DNA of 39,703 nucleotides from Palsa-459 sp035937595 (GCA_035937595.1 DASZHS010000024.1:1-39703); one strand, 5' to 3'. Positions 29,090 through 37,985 are shown, counted from the first letter of the stretch. The notes: generated by a model not told the origin, from the sequence alone. Made by a program: numbers and translations.

Positions 29090-31899
29090 GCGACCACGGC
29101 GCCGGGCACGTCGAGGGCGTGGGCGACCCGCCGACCGGTGAGTTCGACACCGCGGCGATCGCCGCGGCCGGCCTCGACGAGACCGCGGGCCGGCGCCACG
29201 GCGCGTCCCGGTTCATGGGCCACGACGCGGCGGACAGCTTCTCGAGGCGCGGCCCGGCTCGGGCGGCGTGGGCCACGCCGATGCTCGCCTCGTCGATCGG
29301 CAACGGCGGCTACCTCCGCGCGATGCTCGGCAACGTCTACTTCGCCCTTCCGGCGATCGGGTTCGTGCTCGGGATCGTCGGCGGCGTCAACACGTCGGGG
29401 CTCGCCGTCCCGCCGACGCTGACCCTGACGCTCGCGATCGTCGTCCTCGGCGTCTTCGACGCCCTCACCGGACTCGCGGCCCTCTGCGGCTTCACGCTCG
29501 TGTGCCTGCTGCACGGCAACCTCATCGGGACCCACATGCTCAACGCGCCGCCGGGCGAGCAGACGGCGGTGTACACGCTCACCGGGCTGTTCGGGCTCGG
29601 GGTGCTGTGGTTCGCCGGCGCCAAGGTGCCCCACCGGCTCCGCCCGCTGCTCGCCCATCGAAGCGGTGCACCGGCGCTGCAGTGGTGCCAGCGGATCGTC
29701 GACTACGCCGCGAGCGCCATCCTCGGCATGCTCGTGCTCTGGCTCGCGGCCTGGCAGATGCCCACGCTCGCGGGCAACGGGCCGCAGGAGCTGTTCGTCA
29801 CGATCCAGGACCACCTGCTCGAGGTCAAGGTCACCGCGTTCCTCGCGATCTTTGCGCGCATGGCGCTGCAGGAGACCGCGGCCCTGCACTTCCGGGCGCG
29901 CACCGCGGCCGTCGCCGCGGACCCGCGCCGCCAGCGTCCGTGGCCGCTGGCGCTCGTCTTCTGGGCACTCCGAGGCGCCTTCGCGCTGATGATCCTGTGG
30001 GAGTACCTCGGGCTCGAGTGGGTGACCTGGGTGCTCCTCGTCATGTTCTGCGCCTTCGGGCCGGTGTGCTGGCTGAGCCGGCGCATCCCCACCAAGGTGC
30101 TGTCGCGGTTCCGCTACCCGCTGAACGTGGCGCGGATCATCCTCGTGCTGCTGATCACCGAGCTGGTGCTCAACGAGCTCACCCACAGCCAGGTGAACCC
30201 GACGCCGATGCTCGGCGGCGTCCTGCTCAGCATCGGGGGCCTGCTCTTGATCTTCGGGTTCCTCGAGCCGCTGGCGAGCTTCGGGCGCCGCCGCGACGGG
30301 CGCACGATCGCCACCGACGTGGTGGGGTTCACGCTGCTCGTCCTGTTGGTCTACGGGATCATCGGGATCGCACCGACGCCGTTCACCGACCCGCACGGCG
30401 TGTACATCGCGCCGACCGGCTCGGTGTTCGTCGCCGACACGGCGAACAACCGGGTGGTGCTCGTCTACAAGAACGGCTTCCGCTGGACGATCGGCCAGGG
30501 GCTGTCACAGCCCGCCGACGTGATCGCCGACGGCGACGGGACCGGCTACGTGTTCATCGCGGACGCGGGGAACAACCGGATCGTGCGCCTCTCCGGCTAC
30601 CACTGGTACACGGTCGGCTCCTACACCTTCAACCTCGCCATGGCCTTCGGCCCGTCCAACCAGCGCACCATCACCGACAACGTGAAGGACCCCCAGTCCG
30701 TCTCGGTGAACGGGGTCGGCGACGTCTTCGTGGCCGACACCGGGAACAACCGGATCGTCGAGCTCGTGCGCACGAAGCACTACGCGCAGCACACGTTCCT
30801 CCGCGGCCTCTCGAGCCCGCTCGCGGTGATGGCCGACCCCTTCTACACGAAGGTCGTCTACGTCGCGAACACGGGCAAGGGCACCGTGATCGAGGTCTTG
30901 CCGAACCACAAGCACTTCGTGCTGCTCTCGGGCCTCGACCAGCCCGCTGGGCTCGCCGAGGACCCTTGGGGCAACCTCTACGTCTCGGAGATGGGGAACG
31001 GGACCGTGCTCGAGTACCCGAACCAGGGGTTTGGGCTCCCGCGCGTGCTCCGCACGGGCCTCGGCCATCCCCGCGGCCTGTCCGTGGACGCGCTCGGCAA
31101 CCTGTACATCTCGGACACCAACGCCGGCCAGGTGAAGGTCGTCGCCCACCTCCGTGAGCACCGGCTCCTCACCCACGGCATGCCCGACCCGACGGCGGCG
31201 GGCTACAGCCCCTCGGGCGCCGTCTACGTGACCGAGGGAAGCGGCGGGTCCCTCCAGCGCTGGCAGGACGGCTCGCTCAGCACGGTGGCGACCGGCCTCG
31301 GCCACCCCGTCGGCGTCGCGGCGGGACCCGGCGGCGCCGTCTGGGTGGACGGCGCGGACGGCACGCTGTCGCTCGTCACCCCGAACGGCGCGCACCACGT
31401 CGTCGCGAGCGGACTCTCGGACCCGCGCCAGCTCTACGCGGCCCCCGACGGCAGCGGCGACGTGCTGGTCGCAGAGACGGGTGCGAACCGCATCGCCGAG
31501 GTGACCCCGACCGGGACGGTGACGACGCTCCTGCACCTCTCGGGTCGCTACACGCGGCCCGTCGCGGTCGCGGAGAACCGCGGCGGCGTCCTCGTCGTCG
31601 GGCTCGAGAACGGCAACGTCGTCCAGTTCCACCCCCGCGAGAAGCCGGTGAAGCTGTTCAACCTCCGCTTCATCGCGGCGATCGCGATGGACAAGTACAA
31701 CAACAGCTACACCGCGTCGTCGCGCTACCACCTCGTCGTCATGCACGTCGCCGCGACCGGGCGTGACGTCGTCGTCAACCGCAACTTCCGCTCGCTCACC
31801 GGTATGACGTCCTCGCCGAGCGGACAGCTCTGGATCTCGGACAAGAAGTCCATCGGGCTCTACACCGTGATCTCGACGCCGTTCTTCACCCAGCTCTGA
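29086..31899 (+). CDS. Polytopic membrane protein fused to an NHL-repeat beta-propeller
   Basis: This 937-residue protein has about 60 soluble residues, then some ten membrane helices between about residues 80 and 430, and a long NHL-repeat region to the C-terminus. Repeats are recognisable as VFVADTANNRVVLVY, VFIADAGNNRIVRLSG, VFVADTGNNRIVELVR, VYVANTGKGTVIEVL, LYVSEMGNGTVLEY and LYISDTNAGQVKVV, with more divergent ones after residue 700. If the propeller is outside, as the helix count allows, it could bind a ligand or partner at the surface. There is no kinase domain, unlike PknD-type NHL proteins. The membrane domain includes RFRYPLNVARIILVLLITEL and is not one I know. Confidence 0.85.
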   Translation: MSDHGAGHVEGVGDPPTGEFDTAAIAAAGLDETAGRRHGASRFMGHDAADSFSRRGPARAAWATPMLASSIGNGGYLRAMLGNVYFALPAIGFVLGIVGGVNTSGLAVPPTLTLTLAIVVLGVFDALTGLAALCGFTLVCLLHGNLIGTHMLNAPPGEQTAVYTLTGLFGLGVLWFAGAKVPHRLRPLLAHRSGAPALQWCQRIVDYAASAILGMLVLWLAAWQMPTLAGNGPQELFVTIQDHLLEVKVTAFLAIFARMALQETAALHFRARTAAVAADPRRQRPWPLALVFWALRGAFALMILWEYLGLEWVTWVLLVMFCAFGPVCWLSRRIPTKVLSRFRYPLNVARIILVLLITELVLNELTHSQVNPTPMLGGVLLSIGGLLLIFGFLEPLASFGRRRDGRTIATDVVGFTLLVLLVYGIIGIAPTPFTDPHGVYIAPTGSVFVADTANNRVVLVYKNGFRWTIGQGLSQPADVIADGDGTGYVFIADAGNNRIVRLSGYHWYTVGSYTFNLAMAFGPSNQRTITDNVKDPQSVSVNGVGDVFVADTGNNRIVELVRTKHYAQHTFLRGLSSPLAVMADPFYTKVVYVANTGKGTVIEVLPNHKHFVLLSGLDQPAGLAEDPWGNLYVSEMGNGTVLEYPNQGFGLPRVLRTGLGHPRGLSVDALGNLYISDTNAGQVKVVAHLREHRLLTHGMPDPTAAGYSPSGAVYVTEGSGGSLQRWQDGSLSTVATGLGHPVGVAAGPGGAVWVDGADGTLSLVTPNGAHHVVASGLSDPRQLYAAPDGSGDVLVAETGANRIAEVTPTGTVTTLLHLSGRYTRPVAVAENRGGVLVVGLENGNVVQFHPREKPVKLFNLRFIAAIAMDKYNNSYTASSRYHLVVMHVAATGRDVVVNRNFRSLTGMTSSPSGQLWISDKKSIGLYTVISTPFFTQL

Positions 31900-32950
31900 G
31901 CTCGCCAGGGCCGCGGATCGCGGCGGCGCGCGACGGGGCGACGTAGCCCGCGTCCACGAAGAACGCCACCGCGTCGGCCACCGCCTCGCGGGCGGGCCGA
32001 GAGGTGTACCCGAGCTCGGCGCGCGCCTTGGCGTCGTCGTAGCGCATCTGGGTGGCGGCCATCCGCGCTCCTTCGAGCGGGACGTGCGGCTCGCGGCGGA
32101 GCACGCCGGCCTCCAGAGCGTCGCTCACCCGCGCGGCGAGGACCGAGAGCGAGGTGGGCACCCGCAGCGTCGGTGCGCGGAGCCCGGTGATCGACGCGAG
32201 GAGCCCGAGGAGGGCGCGCATCTCGAGGTTCTCGCCGCCGAGGACGTAGCTGTGCCCCTGGCGGCCGCGCTCGAGCGCGAGCACGTGGCCCACGGCGAGG
32301 TCGTCCACGTGCACGACGTTGAGCGTCGTGTCGACGTACCCGGGCACCTTGCCGTTGAGGAAGTCGAGCACGAGCTTGCCCGTCGGGGTCGGCCGCCGGT
32401 CCCCGGGGCCGACGGGGAAGGTCGGCTGGGTCAGCACGACCGGCGCGCCCTGGGCGGCCAGCCGCAGGACCTCGTGCTCGGCAACGTACTTGGAGCGCTT
32501 GTAGTTCCCGAAGAGGTGCTCGACGTGTGCGTAGTCGTCCTCGGTCGCCGTGCCGCCATCCGCGGTGCCCTGGAGGCCGATCGTCGCGACCGACGACGTG
32601 TAGCAGACCCGCTCGACGCCCCGTCGCCACGCCGCGCGCACGACGTTGCGGCTCCCCTCCACGTTGGTGCGGTAGAAGTGCTCGGGATCCCTCGGCCAGA
32701 ACGCGTAGCGGGCGGCGGTGTGCACGCAGAACCGTGCGCCGTCGAGCGCGTCGTCGAGGGCGCCGGGCGCGGCGACGTCGGCCGCCAACACGGCGTCGGC
32801 ACCGGCGATCGCGGGGTCCTCGGTGTCGGCTCCCGGCTCGACGATCGCGGTCACCGAGGCGCCGAGCGCGAGCAGCGCCCGGGTGACGGCCGAGCCGATG
32901 AACCCCGCGGCCCCCGTGACGACGACCCGGTCGTCTCGCTCGACGGTCAC
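31886..32950 (-). CDS. SDR-family sugar epimerase/reductase, HpnA-like
   Basis: This 354-residue extended SDR has the NAD(P)-binding VVVTGAAGFIGSAVTRALL at its start, HTAARYAFWPRDPEHFYRTN, YTSSVATIGLQG and a Tyr-x3-Lys catalytic pair in NYKRSKY near residue 150. The following PTFPVGPGDRRPTPTGKLV, VDTTLNVVHVDDLAVGHVLA and SYVLGGENLEM match the HpnA (hopanoid-associated sugar epimerase) type better than general dihydroflavonol reductases. Its GTG overlaps the stop of the aminotransferase gene (GTGA). The 3' end overlaps the convergent NHL gene by 14 bases. A role in hopanoid side-chain modification is inferred; no squalene-hopene cyclase is in view. Confidence 0.88.
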   Translation of the reverse strand: MTVERDDRVVVTGAAGFIGSAVTRALLALGASVTAIVEPGADTEDPAIAGADAVLAADVAAPGALDDALDGARFCVHTAARYAFWPRDPEHFYRTNVEGSRNVVRAAWRRGVERVCYTSSVATIGLQGTADGGTATEDDYAHVEHLFGNYKRSKYVAEHEVLRLAAQGAPVVLTQPTFPVGPGDRRPTPTGKLVLDFLNGKVPGYVDTTLNVVHVDDLAVGHVLALERGRQGHSYVLGGENLEMRALLGLLASITGLRAPTLRVPTSLSVLAARVSDALEAGVLRREPHVPLEGARMAATQMRYDDAKARAELGYTSRPAREAVADAVAFFVDAGYVAPSRAAAIRGPGELRAG

Positions 32951-34362
32951 GCCGGCGTCGCGGAGCCGGCGCGACGCCTCGGCGCGCGGCGCAGCGAGCC
33001 CCGCGCGAGCGCGGCGGTCGTCTCGACGAGGAGGCCCCCCGGTCGGTGCGCGTCGTGGAGCACGTCGTCGAAGGCGCCGACGACGAGGTCGACCTCCTCC
33101 TCGCCCAGGGCGAGCGAGGGGAGCAGCTTGATGATGTTGACGCCGTCGGCGGCCACCTGGGTCAGGAGCCGGTGCCGCCGGAACAGCGGGAGCACGATCG
33201 TCTGGGCGAAGTAGGCCGGTCGGATCCGCTCGGCGAGGCGCCACCACCGTCGGAGCCCGGGGCTCTCGGGCTCGCCGAACTCGAGGCCGATCATCTGGCC
33301 CTTGCCGCGGACGTCGACCAGCAGCTCGTAGCGCTCGACCAGCGGCGCGAACCGCTCCTTCCACACGTCGCCCATCTTGTGGGCGTGCTCGACGAGCCCC
33401 TCGTCGTCGATCGCCGCGAGCGTGGCGAGCCCGGCGACCATCGCGAGCTGGTTCTGCTTGAACGTCGTCGAGTGGACGAGGGCGCGGTCCATCGACGAGT
33501 AGACGGACCGGAAGACGTCGTCGCGCGCGAGCACGCAGGCGACGGGCACGTAGCCCCCGGACAGCGCCTTTGACGCGCAGAGGAGGTCCGGCGCGACGCC
33601 GAGCTGCTCGTGGCACCAGAACGTCCCGGTCCTCGCGATCCCGGTCTGGACCTCGTCGAGCACGAGGAGCGCGCCCGCGTCGCGGCACGCGCGCTCGGCG
33701 CCCTGCCAGTAGGCGACGGGCGCCTCGTAGACGCCCTTGCCCTGGATCGGCTCGGCGACGAACGCCGCGACGTCGCCGCCGGCGAGCGCCGCCGTCAGGG
33801 CGTCGAGGTCGCCGAAGGGGACCTCGGTCACGTCGGCGAGCAGCGGTCCGAAGCCCTCGCGGAAGGACGTCCCGCCGTTGAGCGAGAGGGCACCCAGGGT
33901 GAGCCCGTGGTAGCCGTGGGCGCAGTAGATCACGCGGGGGCGCCGGGTGAACGCCCGCGCGAACTTGATCGCCGACTCGACGGCCTCGGCGCCCGAGTTG
34001 CAGAAGTACACCCGCTCGAGCTGGGGACCGCTGCGCGCGCAGAGCGCCTCGGCGAGGAGCCCCGGGAACAGGGCGCAGTCCATCTGGACCATGTTCGGCA
34101 GGTCGAGGTCGATCGCGCGGTGCAGGGCCGCCTTGATCGCAGGGTGCCCGCGGCCGAGGGCGAAGACGCCGAAGCCGCTGAGCAGGTCGAGGTAGCGCTC
34201 CCCGCGGTCGTCGTAGAGCCACGGGCCCTCGCCACGCACGTAGGTGCGGTCGAACCCGAGGGTTCGCAGCACCCTGGGCAGCTGCGGGTTCAGGTGTGCC
34301 TCGTGGAGCGCGAACTGCTCGCCGGTCTGCTCGCGGAACACGTCGTCGACGTCGAAGGGCAC
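32947..34362 (-). CDS. Class-III PLP aminotransferase, HpnO-like
   Basis: This 471-residue enzyme has the class-III fold: LLSGFGVFALGRGHPAIKAA, FCNSGAEAVESAIKFARAFT, YCAHGYHGLTLGALSLNGG, FVAEPIQGKGVY, VLDEVQTGIARTG and the PLP Lys265 in CASKALSGGYVPVA. C-terminal PAYFAQTIVLPLFRRHRLLT and NIIKLLPSLALGEEEVD recall HpnO, the aminotransferase that makes aminobacteriohopanetriol, although ornithine-type substrates are possible. GTG 34362 follows GAGGAGG and a TAGGCT box at 34382-34387. It is coupled to the HpnA-like gene by a 4-base overlap. The basic C-terminal tail (GSLRRAPRRRAGSATPA) is unusual. Confidence 0.9.
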   Translation of the reverse strand: MPFDVDDVFREQTGEQFALHEAHLNPQLPRVLRTLGFDRTYVRGEGPWLYDDRGERYLDLLSGFGVFALGRGHPAIKAALHRAIDLDLPNMVQMDCALFPGLLAEALCARSGPQLERVYFCNSGAEAVESAIKFARAFTRRPRVIYCAHGYHGLTLGALSLNGGTSFREGFGPLLADVTEVPFGDLDALTAALAGGDVAAFVAEPIQGKGVYEAPVAYWQGAERACRDAGALLVLDEVQTGIARTGTFWCHEQLGVAPDLLCASKALSGGYVPVACVLARDDVFRSVYSSMDRALVHSTTFKQNQLAMVAGLATLAAIDDEGLVEHAHKMGDVWKERFAPLVERYELLVDVRGKGQMIGLEFGEPESPGLRRWWRLAERIRPAYFAQTIVLPLFRRHRLLTQVAADGVNIIKLLPSLALGEEEVDLVVGAFDDVLHDAHRPGGLLVETTAALARGSLRRAPRRRAGSATPA

Positions 34363-34424
34363 GCGACCTCCTCGGCGGAGCAGCCTACTGGTGGGTGATC
34401 GCTCAACTCTGCGACGATCAGACG

Positions 34425-35645
34425 ATGCGCGCACCCCCCGTCGTTGCCACGCGCGCCCTCGTCTTCACCCTCGCCATGGTCACCGTGGCCGTCGGGTACG
34501 GACAGTTCGGCTCGACGTCCGCGCTCGGCAACGTCGCGAAGGCGTTCGGCATCAACACGACGCAGTCGTCGCTCACCGCGCGCGCCGGCCTCGCCTGGAC
34601 GACCCTCGCGGTCGGCATCGTCATCCTGCGGGCCGCCTCGCTCGCGGCGCTGCCGCTGTGCGCGCTCGCCGACCGCGTCGGCCGGCACCGCGTGCTGTTC
34701 GTCTGCGGGGTGACGGGCCTCTGCGTGACGGCGTCGGCGGCGCTCAGCCCGGGGTACTGGTGGTTCGTCGCACTGTTCGCGCTCGCCCGACCGCTGCTGT
34801 CGGCGACGAACATCGTCTCGTCCGTCGTCACCGCCGAGCTGACGTCGCCGCGCGGGCGCGCGTCGGCGCTCGCGGTCGTGACCGCGGGCGCGGCGGTCGG
34901 GGCGGGGTTGTCGGTGATCGTCCACGGCGCGTGTCGCGGACCGAACGGGTTCCGCATCCTCTTCGCGACCGCGCTGATCCCGGCCGTCGCCGTCGCGCTG
35001 CTCGTGCGGCGGCTCCCCGAGACCCACGGTGCGGTCCACGACGGCACGCACGCGCCGCGGCTGGGCACCATCCCGCGCCACCTGCGCGGCCGGCTCGCCA
35101 TCGTGATGGCCGTGACCATGGCCGTCGGGATGATCTCGGGGCCCGCGGGCGGGTTCGCCTTCGTCTACATGGAGGACTTCTTGAAGCTCCACGCCTCGAC
35201 GGTGACCGTGGTGGTCACCCTGTCGGCGATCCCCGGCGTGCTCGGCCTCCTCTTGGGACGGTGGCTCTGCGACACGCGCGGGCGCCGCCTCACCGTGGCC
35301 GCGGGCGTGCTCGCGACCGCCGCGGTGAGCCTCTACGCGTACTCGGGGGGACGCGCGGCGTTCATCATCGGCTACGTCCTGGGCGTCTTCGCGGGCGGCG
35401 TGTTCGCCCCGGGGGGCGCGGCGATCGCGACGGAGCCCTTCCCCGCGGCCGTGCGGGCCTCGGCCGGGGGATGGATCGTCGTCGCCGCCGTGCTCGGCGC
35501 GATCGTCGGCCTCGCCATCTTCGGCCCGGTGGCCGACGCGACCGGGTCCCTGGGGTGGGCGGCCGTCGCCGCGTTCCTGCCGGGGCTGCCCGCGCTCCTG
35601 TGGCTGCGCCGGCTGCCGGAGACCAAGGGGGTCGTCCTCACCTGA
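34425..35645 (+). CDS. Major facilitator superfamily transporter
   Basis: This 406-residue protein has 12 predicted membrane helices in two halves. MFS motif A appears as LADRVGRHRVLFVCG after helix 2, and a related LCDTRGRRLTVAAG lies between helices 8 and 9. RRLPETHGA at the mid-loop and RRLPETKGVVLT at the C-terminus resemble the PET(K/H)G ends seen in sugar- or metabolite-porter subfamilies. The substrate is unknown. ATG 34425 lies six bases after GACGAT, so it may be leaderless; upstream in-frame codons are intergenic. The divergent aminotransferase start is only 62 bases away. The last 8 bases overlap the convergent phosphodiesterase gene. Confidence 0.92.
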   Translation: MRAPPVVATRALVFTLAMVTVAVGYGQFGSTSALGNVAKAFGINTTQSSLTARAGLAWTTLAVGIVILRAASLAALPLCALADRVGRHRVLFVCGVTGLCVTASAALSPGYWWFVALFALARPLLSATNIVSSVVTAELTSPRGRASALAVVTAGAAVGAGLSVIVHGACRGPNGFRILFATALIPAVAVALLVRRLPETHGAVHDGTHAPRLGTIPRHLRGRLAIVMAVTMAVGMISGPAGGFAFVYMEDFLKLHASTVTVVVTLSAIPGVLGLLLGRWLCDTRGRRLTVAAGVLATAAVSLYAYSGGRAAFIIGYVLGVFAGGVFAPGGAAIATEPFPAAVRASAGGWIVVAAVLGAIVGLAIFGPVADATGSLGWAAVAAFLPGLPALLWLRRLPETKGVVLT

Positions 35646-36474
35646 TCGGCGAGTCGGCGGGCCGCACCACGATCGTCGCGGCCATCGGGCGGTGGTCGCT
35701 CGACGCGGCGGCGACCGGTCCGCCACCGGTGACCTCGACCGGGCCCCGCACGAAGAGGTGGTCGAGCTGGCTGTGCGGGCGCCAGCTCGGCCACGTCGCC
35801 CCGCGCGCGGCGTGGCGCCAGCCCCGCAGCACCCGGCGGGCGAGGAACCCCCAGACGTTCAGGTCGCCGCCGAGCAGCGCCGCGGACCCCGCCGCGACGC
35901 GCTCGTCGAGGTCGACCACGAGCTCGCGGTACTGGCCGAGCGAGCCGTGGGAGAGGTGCGCACCGTGCAGCCCGAAGGCCTCGAGCGGCCCGGCGCCCGT
36001 CTCGAGCGAGAGGTGCACGAGCCGGCGGCGCGCGAGGTCGGGGGCGAGGTGGGTGAGCTCGACGACCTCTTCGGACCGCACCGCCAGCCGGGTGACCACG
36101 CCCACGCACCACTCGCCGCGCTCGACGCCGGCCGACCTCGCGAGGCGCCGGGCGGCGCTCGGGCGCAGCGCGTGCTCGGAGTCGAGGTAGAGCCCGTGGT
36201 TCCCGACGAGCAGCGCCGTGGCCGACTGCCAGCTGGCGGCTCCGTCGCCCCCCGTGACGCGCCATCCCTGCGCGAGGGCGTAGGTGCGCGCGGTCCCCCC
36301 GGTCGCCGCGGCGATCTCCTCGGCCAGGTCGACGCGCTCGGAGCGCCACGACTCCTGGACGAAGAGCACGTCGGCGTCGAGCGCGACCGCGGTCTTCACC
36401 ACGTCGGTCGGGCGTCCCCAGCCGTCGACGCCCGCGTGCAGGTTGTACGTCGCGACGCGGAGCGGCGCGGGCAC
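35638..36474 (-). CDS. Endonuclease/exonuclease/phosphatase (EEP) family protein
   Basis: This 278-residue enzyme of the EEP superfamily has the catalytic blocks LRVATYNLHAGVDGWG, VLFVQESW, GLHGAHLSHG, LLGGDLNVWG, QLDHLFVRG and SSDHRPMAATI, so Asn, Glu, Asp and His ligands are all present. Members cleave phosphodiesters in DNA, sphingolipids, inositol lipids or nucleotides; the absence of a signal peptide suggests a cytoplasmic substrate. GTG 36474 lies six bases after TAGGGT. It is a single gene between two converging and diverging neighbours. The substrate cannot be read from the sequence. Confidence 0.9.
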   Translation of the reverse strand: MPAPLRVATYNLHAGVDGWGRPTDVVKTAVALDADVLFVQESWRSERVDLAEEIAAATGGTARTYALAQGWRVTGGDGAASWQSATALLVGNHGLYLDSEHALRPSAARRLARSAGVERGEWCVGVVTRLAVRSEEVVELTHLAPDLARRRLVHLSLETGAGPLEAFGLHGAHLSHGSLGQYRELVVDLDERVAAGSAALLGGDLNVWGFLARRVLRGWRHAARGATWPSWRPHSQLDHLFVRGPVEVTGGGPVAAASSDHRPMAATIVVRPADSPIR

Positions 36475-36480
36475 GGCGGA

Positions 36481-36486
36481 ACCCTA
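36481..36486 (-). promoter_or_regulatory. -10 box TAGGGT, leaderless start (minus)
   Basis: On the minus strand TAGGGT is followed by six bases and the GTG at 36474. Confidence 0.5.
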
Positions 36487-36522
36487 AACGGTGCGGCGAC
36501 GGACCCGTGGCAGGCTCTGGGC

Positions 36523-37326
36523 ATGGCCGAGATCTCGACGGACTTCGGCCGGCGCGTGTGGTGGGTGGACGCCTTCGTCGGCGAGGGCGCGCGCGGGAAC
36601 CCCGCCGTGGTGGTCCTGCTCGAGAGCGAGCTCGCGTCCTCGCACTGCCAGCAGATCGCCGCCGAGCTCAGCGTGGCCGAGACGGCGTTCCTGCGGCGGG
36701 GGCGCGACGCCTGGGAGCTGCGGTGCTTCACGCCGACCGTCGAGGTCGACCTCTTCGGCCACGCGTCGCTCGCCGCGCTCCACGTGCTGTTCGGCGAGCT
36801 GCAGACCACCGAGGCCGACGTCGTGCTGTCGACGCGGACCGTCCCGTTCGCGGGCCGGCGTGAGGGGCGCCAGCTCGTCATCGAGCTGCCGCGCCACGAG
36901 GTCGTCGAGGCGCACCCAGAGGGGATCGAGCGCGCGCTCGGCCCCGTCGAGCAGGCCTGGACGACCGAGGCAGGCGACGTCGTCGCGCTCGTGGACTCCT
37001 TCGACGCGCTCTGCGCCCTCGACCCCGACACCGTCGAGCTGTTCTTGGTGCCCGCCTCGCTCGTGATCGCCGTCGCCGAGGGCGGGATCGACGCGGACCT
37101 CGCGATCCGCGTGTTCGCACCGCGGCTGGGGGTCCGCGAGGACGCGGCGACCGGCCGTGCGATGTGCGCCGTCGCGCCGATCTGGCACGCGCGGACGGGC
37201 GAGGAGCGGCTGCTGGCGCGGCAGGCCTCGACCCGCGGCGGCGTGCTCGCCGCGGCGCTGTTCGACGACCGCGTCGAGGTCATGGGCCGCGCGCGCACGT
37301 TCCTGTCAGGCACGCTGTGGGCGTAG
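36523..37326 (+). CDS. PhzF-family isomerase-like protein
   Basis: This 267-residue protein has the two-lobed PhzF fold signals: VDAFVGEGARGNPAVVVLLE at the start, ELSVAETAFLRR with the probable catalytic Glu, LRCFTPTVEVDLFGHASLAA, and in the second lobe DLAIRVFAPRLGVREDAATGRAM, equivalent to the EDPATG motif. It is slightly shorter than typical members (about 280-300). Family enzymes isomerise or epimerise small metabolites without cofactors; phenazine genes are absent here, so the substrate is unknown. ATG 36523 lies six bases after CAGGCT. It is the first gene of an overlapping five-gene run. Confidence 0.9.
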   Translation: MAEISTDFGRRVWWVDAFVGEGARGNPAVVVLLESELASSHCQQIAAELSVAETAFLRRGRDAWELRCFTPTVEVDLFGHASLAALHVLFGELQTTEADVVLSTRTVPFAGRREGRQLVIELPRHEVVEAHPEGIERALGPVEQAWTTEAGDVVALVDSFDALCALDPDTVELFLVPASLVIAVAEGGIDADLAIRVFAPRLGVREDAATGRAMCAVAPIWHARTGEERLLARQASTRGGVLAAALFDDRVEVMGRARTFLSGTLWA

Positions 37327-37985
37327 GGCCGCCCTCGGAGCGCACCAGGGTGCGCCGCCTGCCCGACAAGGCGCGCTACGACACCACGACGGTGCACGCG
37401 ATCATCGACGCGGTGCCGCTCTGCCACGTCGGCGTCGGGTTCGCCGACACCGGCGAGGTCGTCGTGCTGCCGTTCCTGCACGCGCGGCAGGGCGACGAGG
37501 TGTACCTCCACGGGAGCCGGTCCAACCGGCTGCTGCGCTCGATGCTCGACGCCGAGCGGGTCTGCGCGACGTTCACGTCCTTCGACGGGCTGCGCGTCGC
37601 GCGCACGGGCTTCGAGAGCTCGGTGACCTACCGCAGCGTCGTCGCCTTCGGGCCGGTGCGGCTCCTCGAGGACGCCGCCGCGCGCGAGCACGCCCTCGAC
37701 GCGCTCGTCGAGGCGATCCTGCCGGGCCGGAGCCTCGAGATCCGCCGCCCCAACGCCGCCGAGCTCGCGCTCACGACCGTCGTCGCGCTCACCATCGAAG
37801 AGGCGAGCGCGAAGGTCTCCGAGGGCCCGACCGAGGACGAGCCCGAGGACGTCGCGTCGGCGGTGTGGGCGGGCGACGTGCCGGCCGCCGTCGTCTACGG
37901 CGAGCCGATCGGCGCCGTCGACGGTGCGATGGCCGACGGCTCGATCCCGGTGCCACCGAGCGTCCGCGCGCTGCTCGGTCGGTGA
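37317..37985 (+). CDS. Pyridoxamine 5'-phosphate oxidase-like flavin split-barrel protein
   Basis: This 222-residue protein has the split-barrel pattern of FMN- or F420-binding PNPOx-like proteins: YDTTTVHAIIDAVPLCHVGV, GEVVVLPFLHARQGDEVYLH, GSRSNRLLRSMLDAERVCAT and RTGFESSVTYRSVVAFGPVR. A C-terminal helical tail contains IEEASAKVSEGPTEDEPEDV. Many actinobacterial homologues bind F420 or heme and have unassigned reductase roles. GTG 37317 overlaps the PhzF-like stop by 10 bases; GTG 37350, with GGAG upstream, is a good alternative. Its stop overlaps the Nudix start (GTGA). Confidence 0.88.
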   Translation: MGVGPPSERTRVRRLPDKARYDTTTVHAIIDAVPLCHVGVGFADTGEVVVLPFLHARQGDEVYLHGSRSNRLLRSMLDAERVCATFTSFDGLRVARTGFESSVTYRSVVAFGPVRLLEDAAAREHALDALVEAILPGRSLEIRRPNAAELALTTVVALTIEEASAKVSEGPTEDEPEDVASAVWAGDVPAAVVYGEPIGAVDGAMADGSIPVPPSVRALLGR

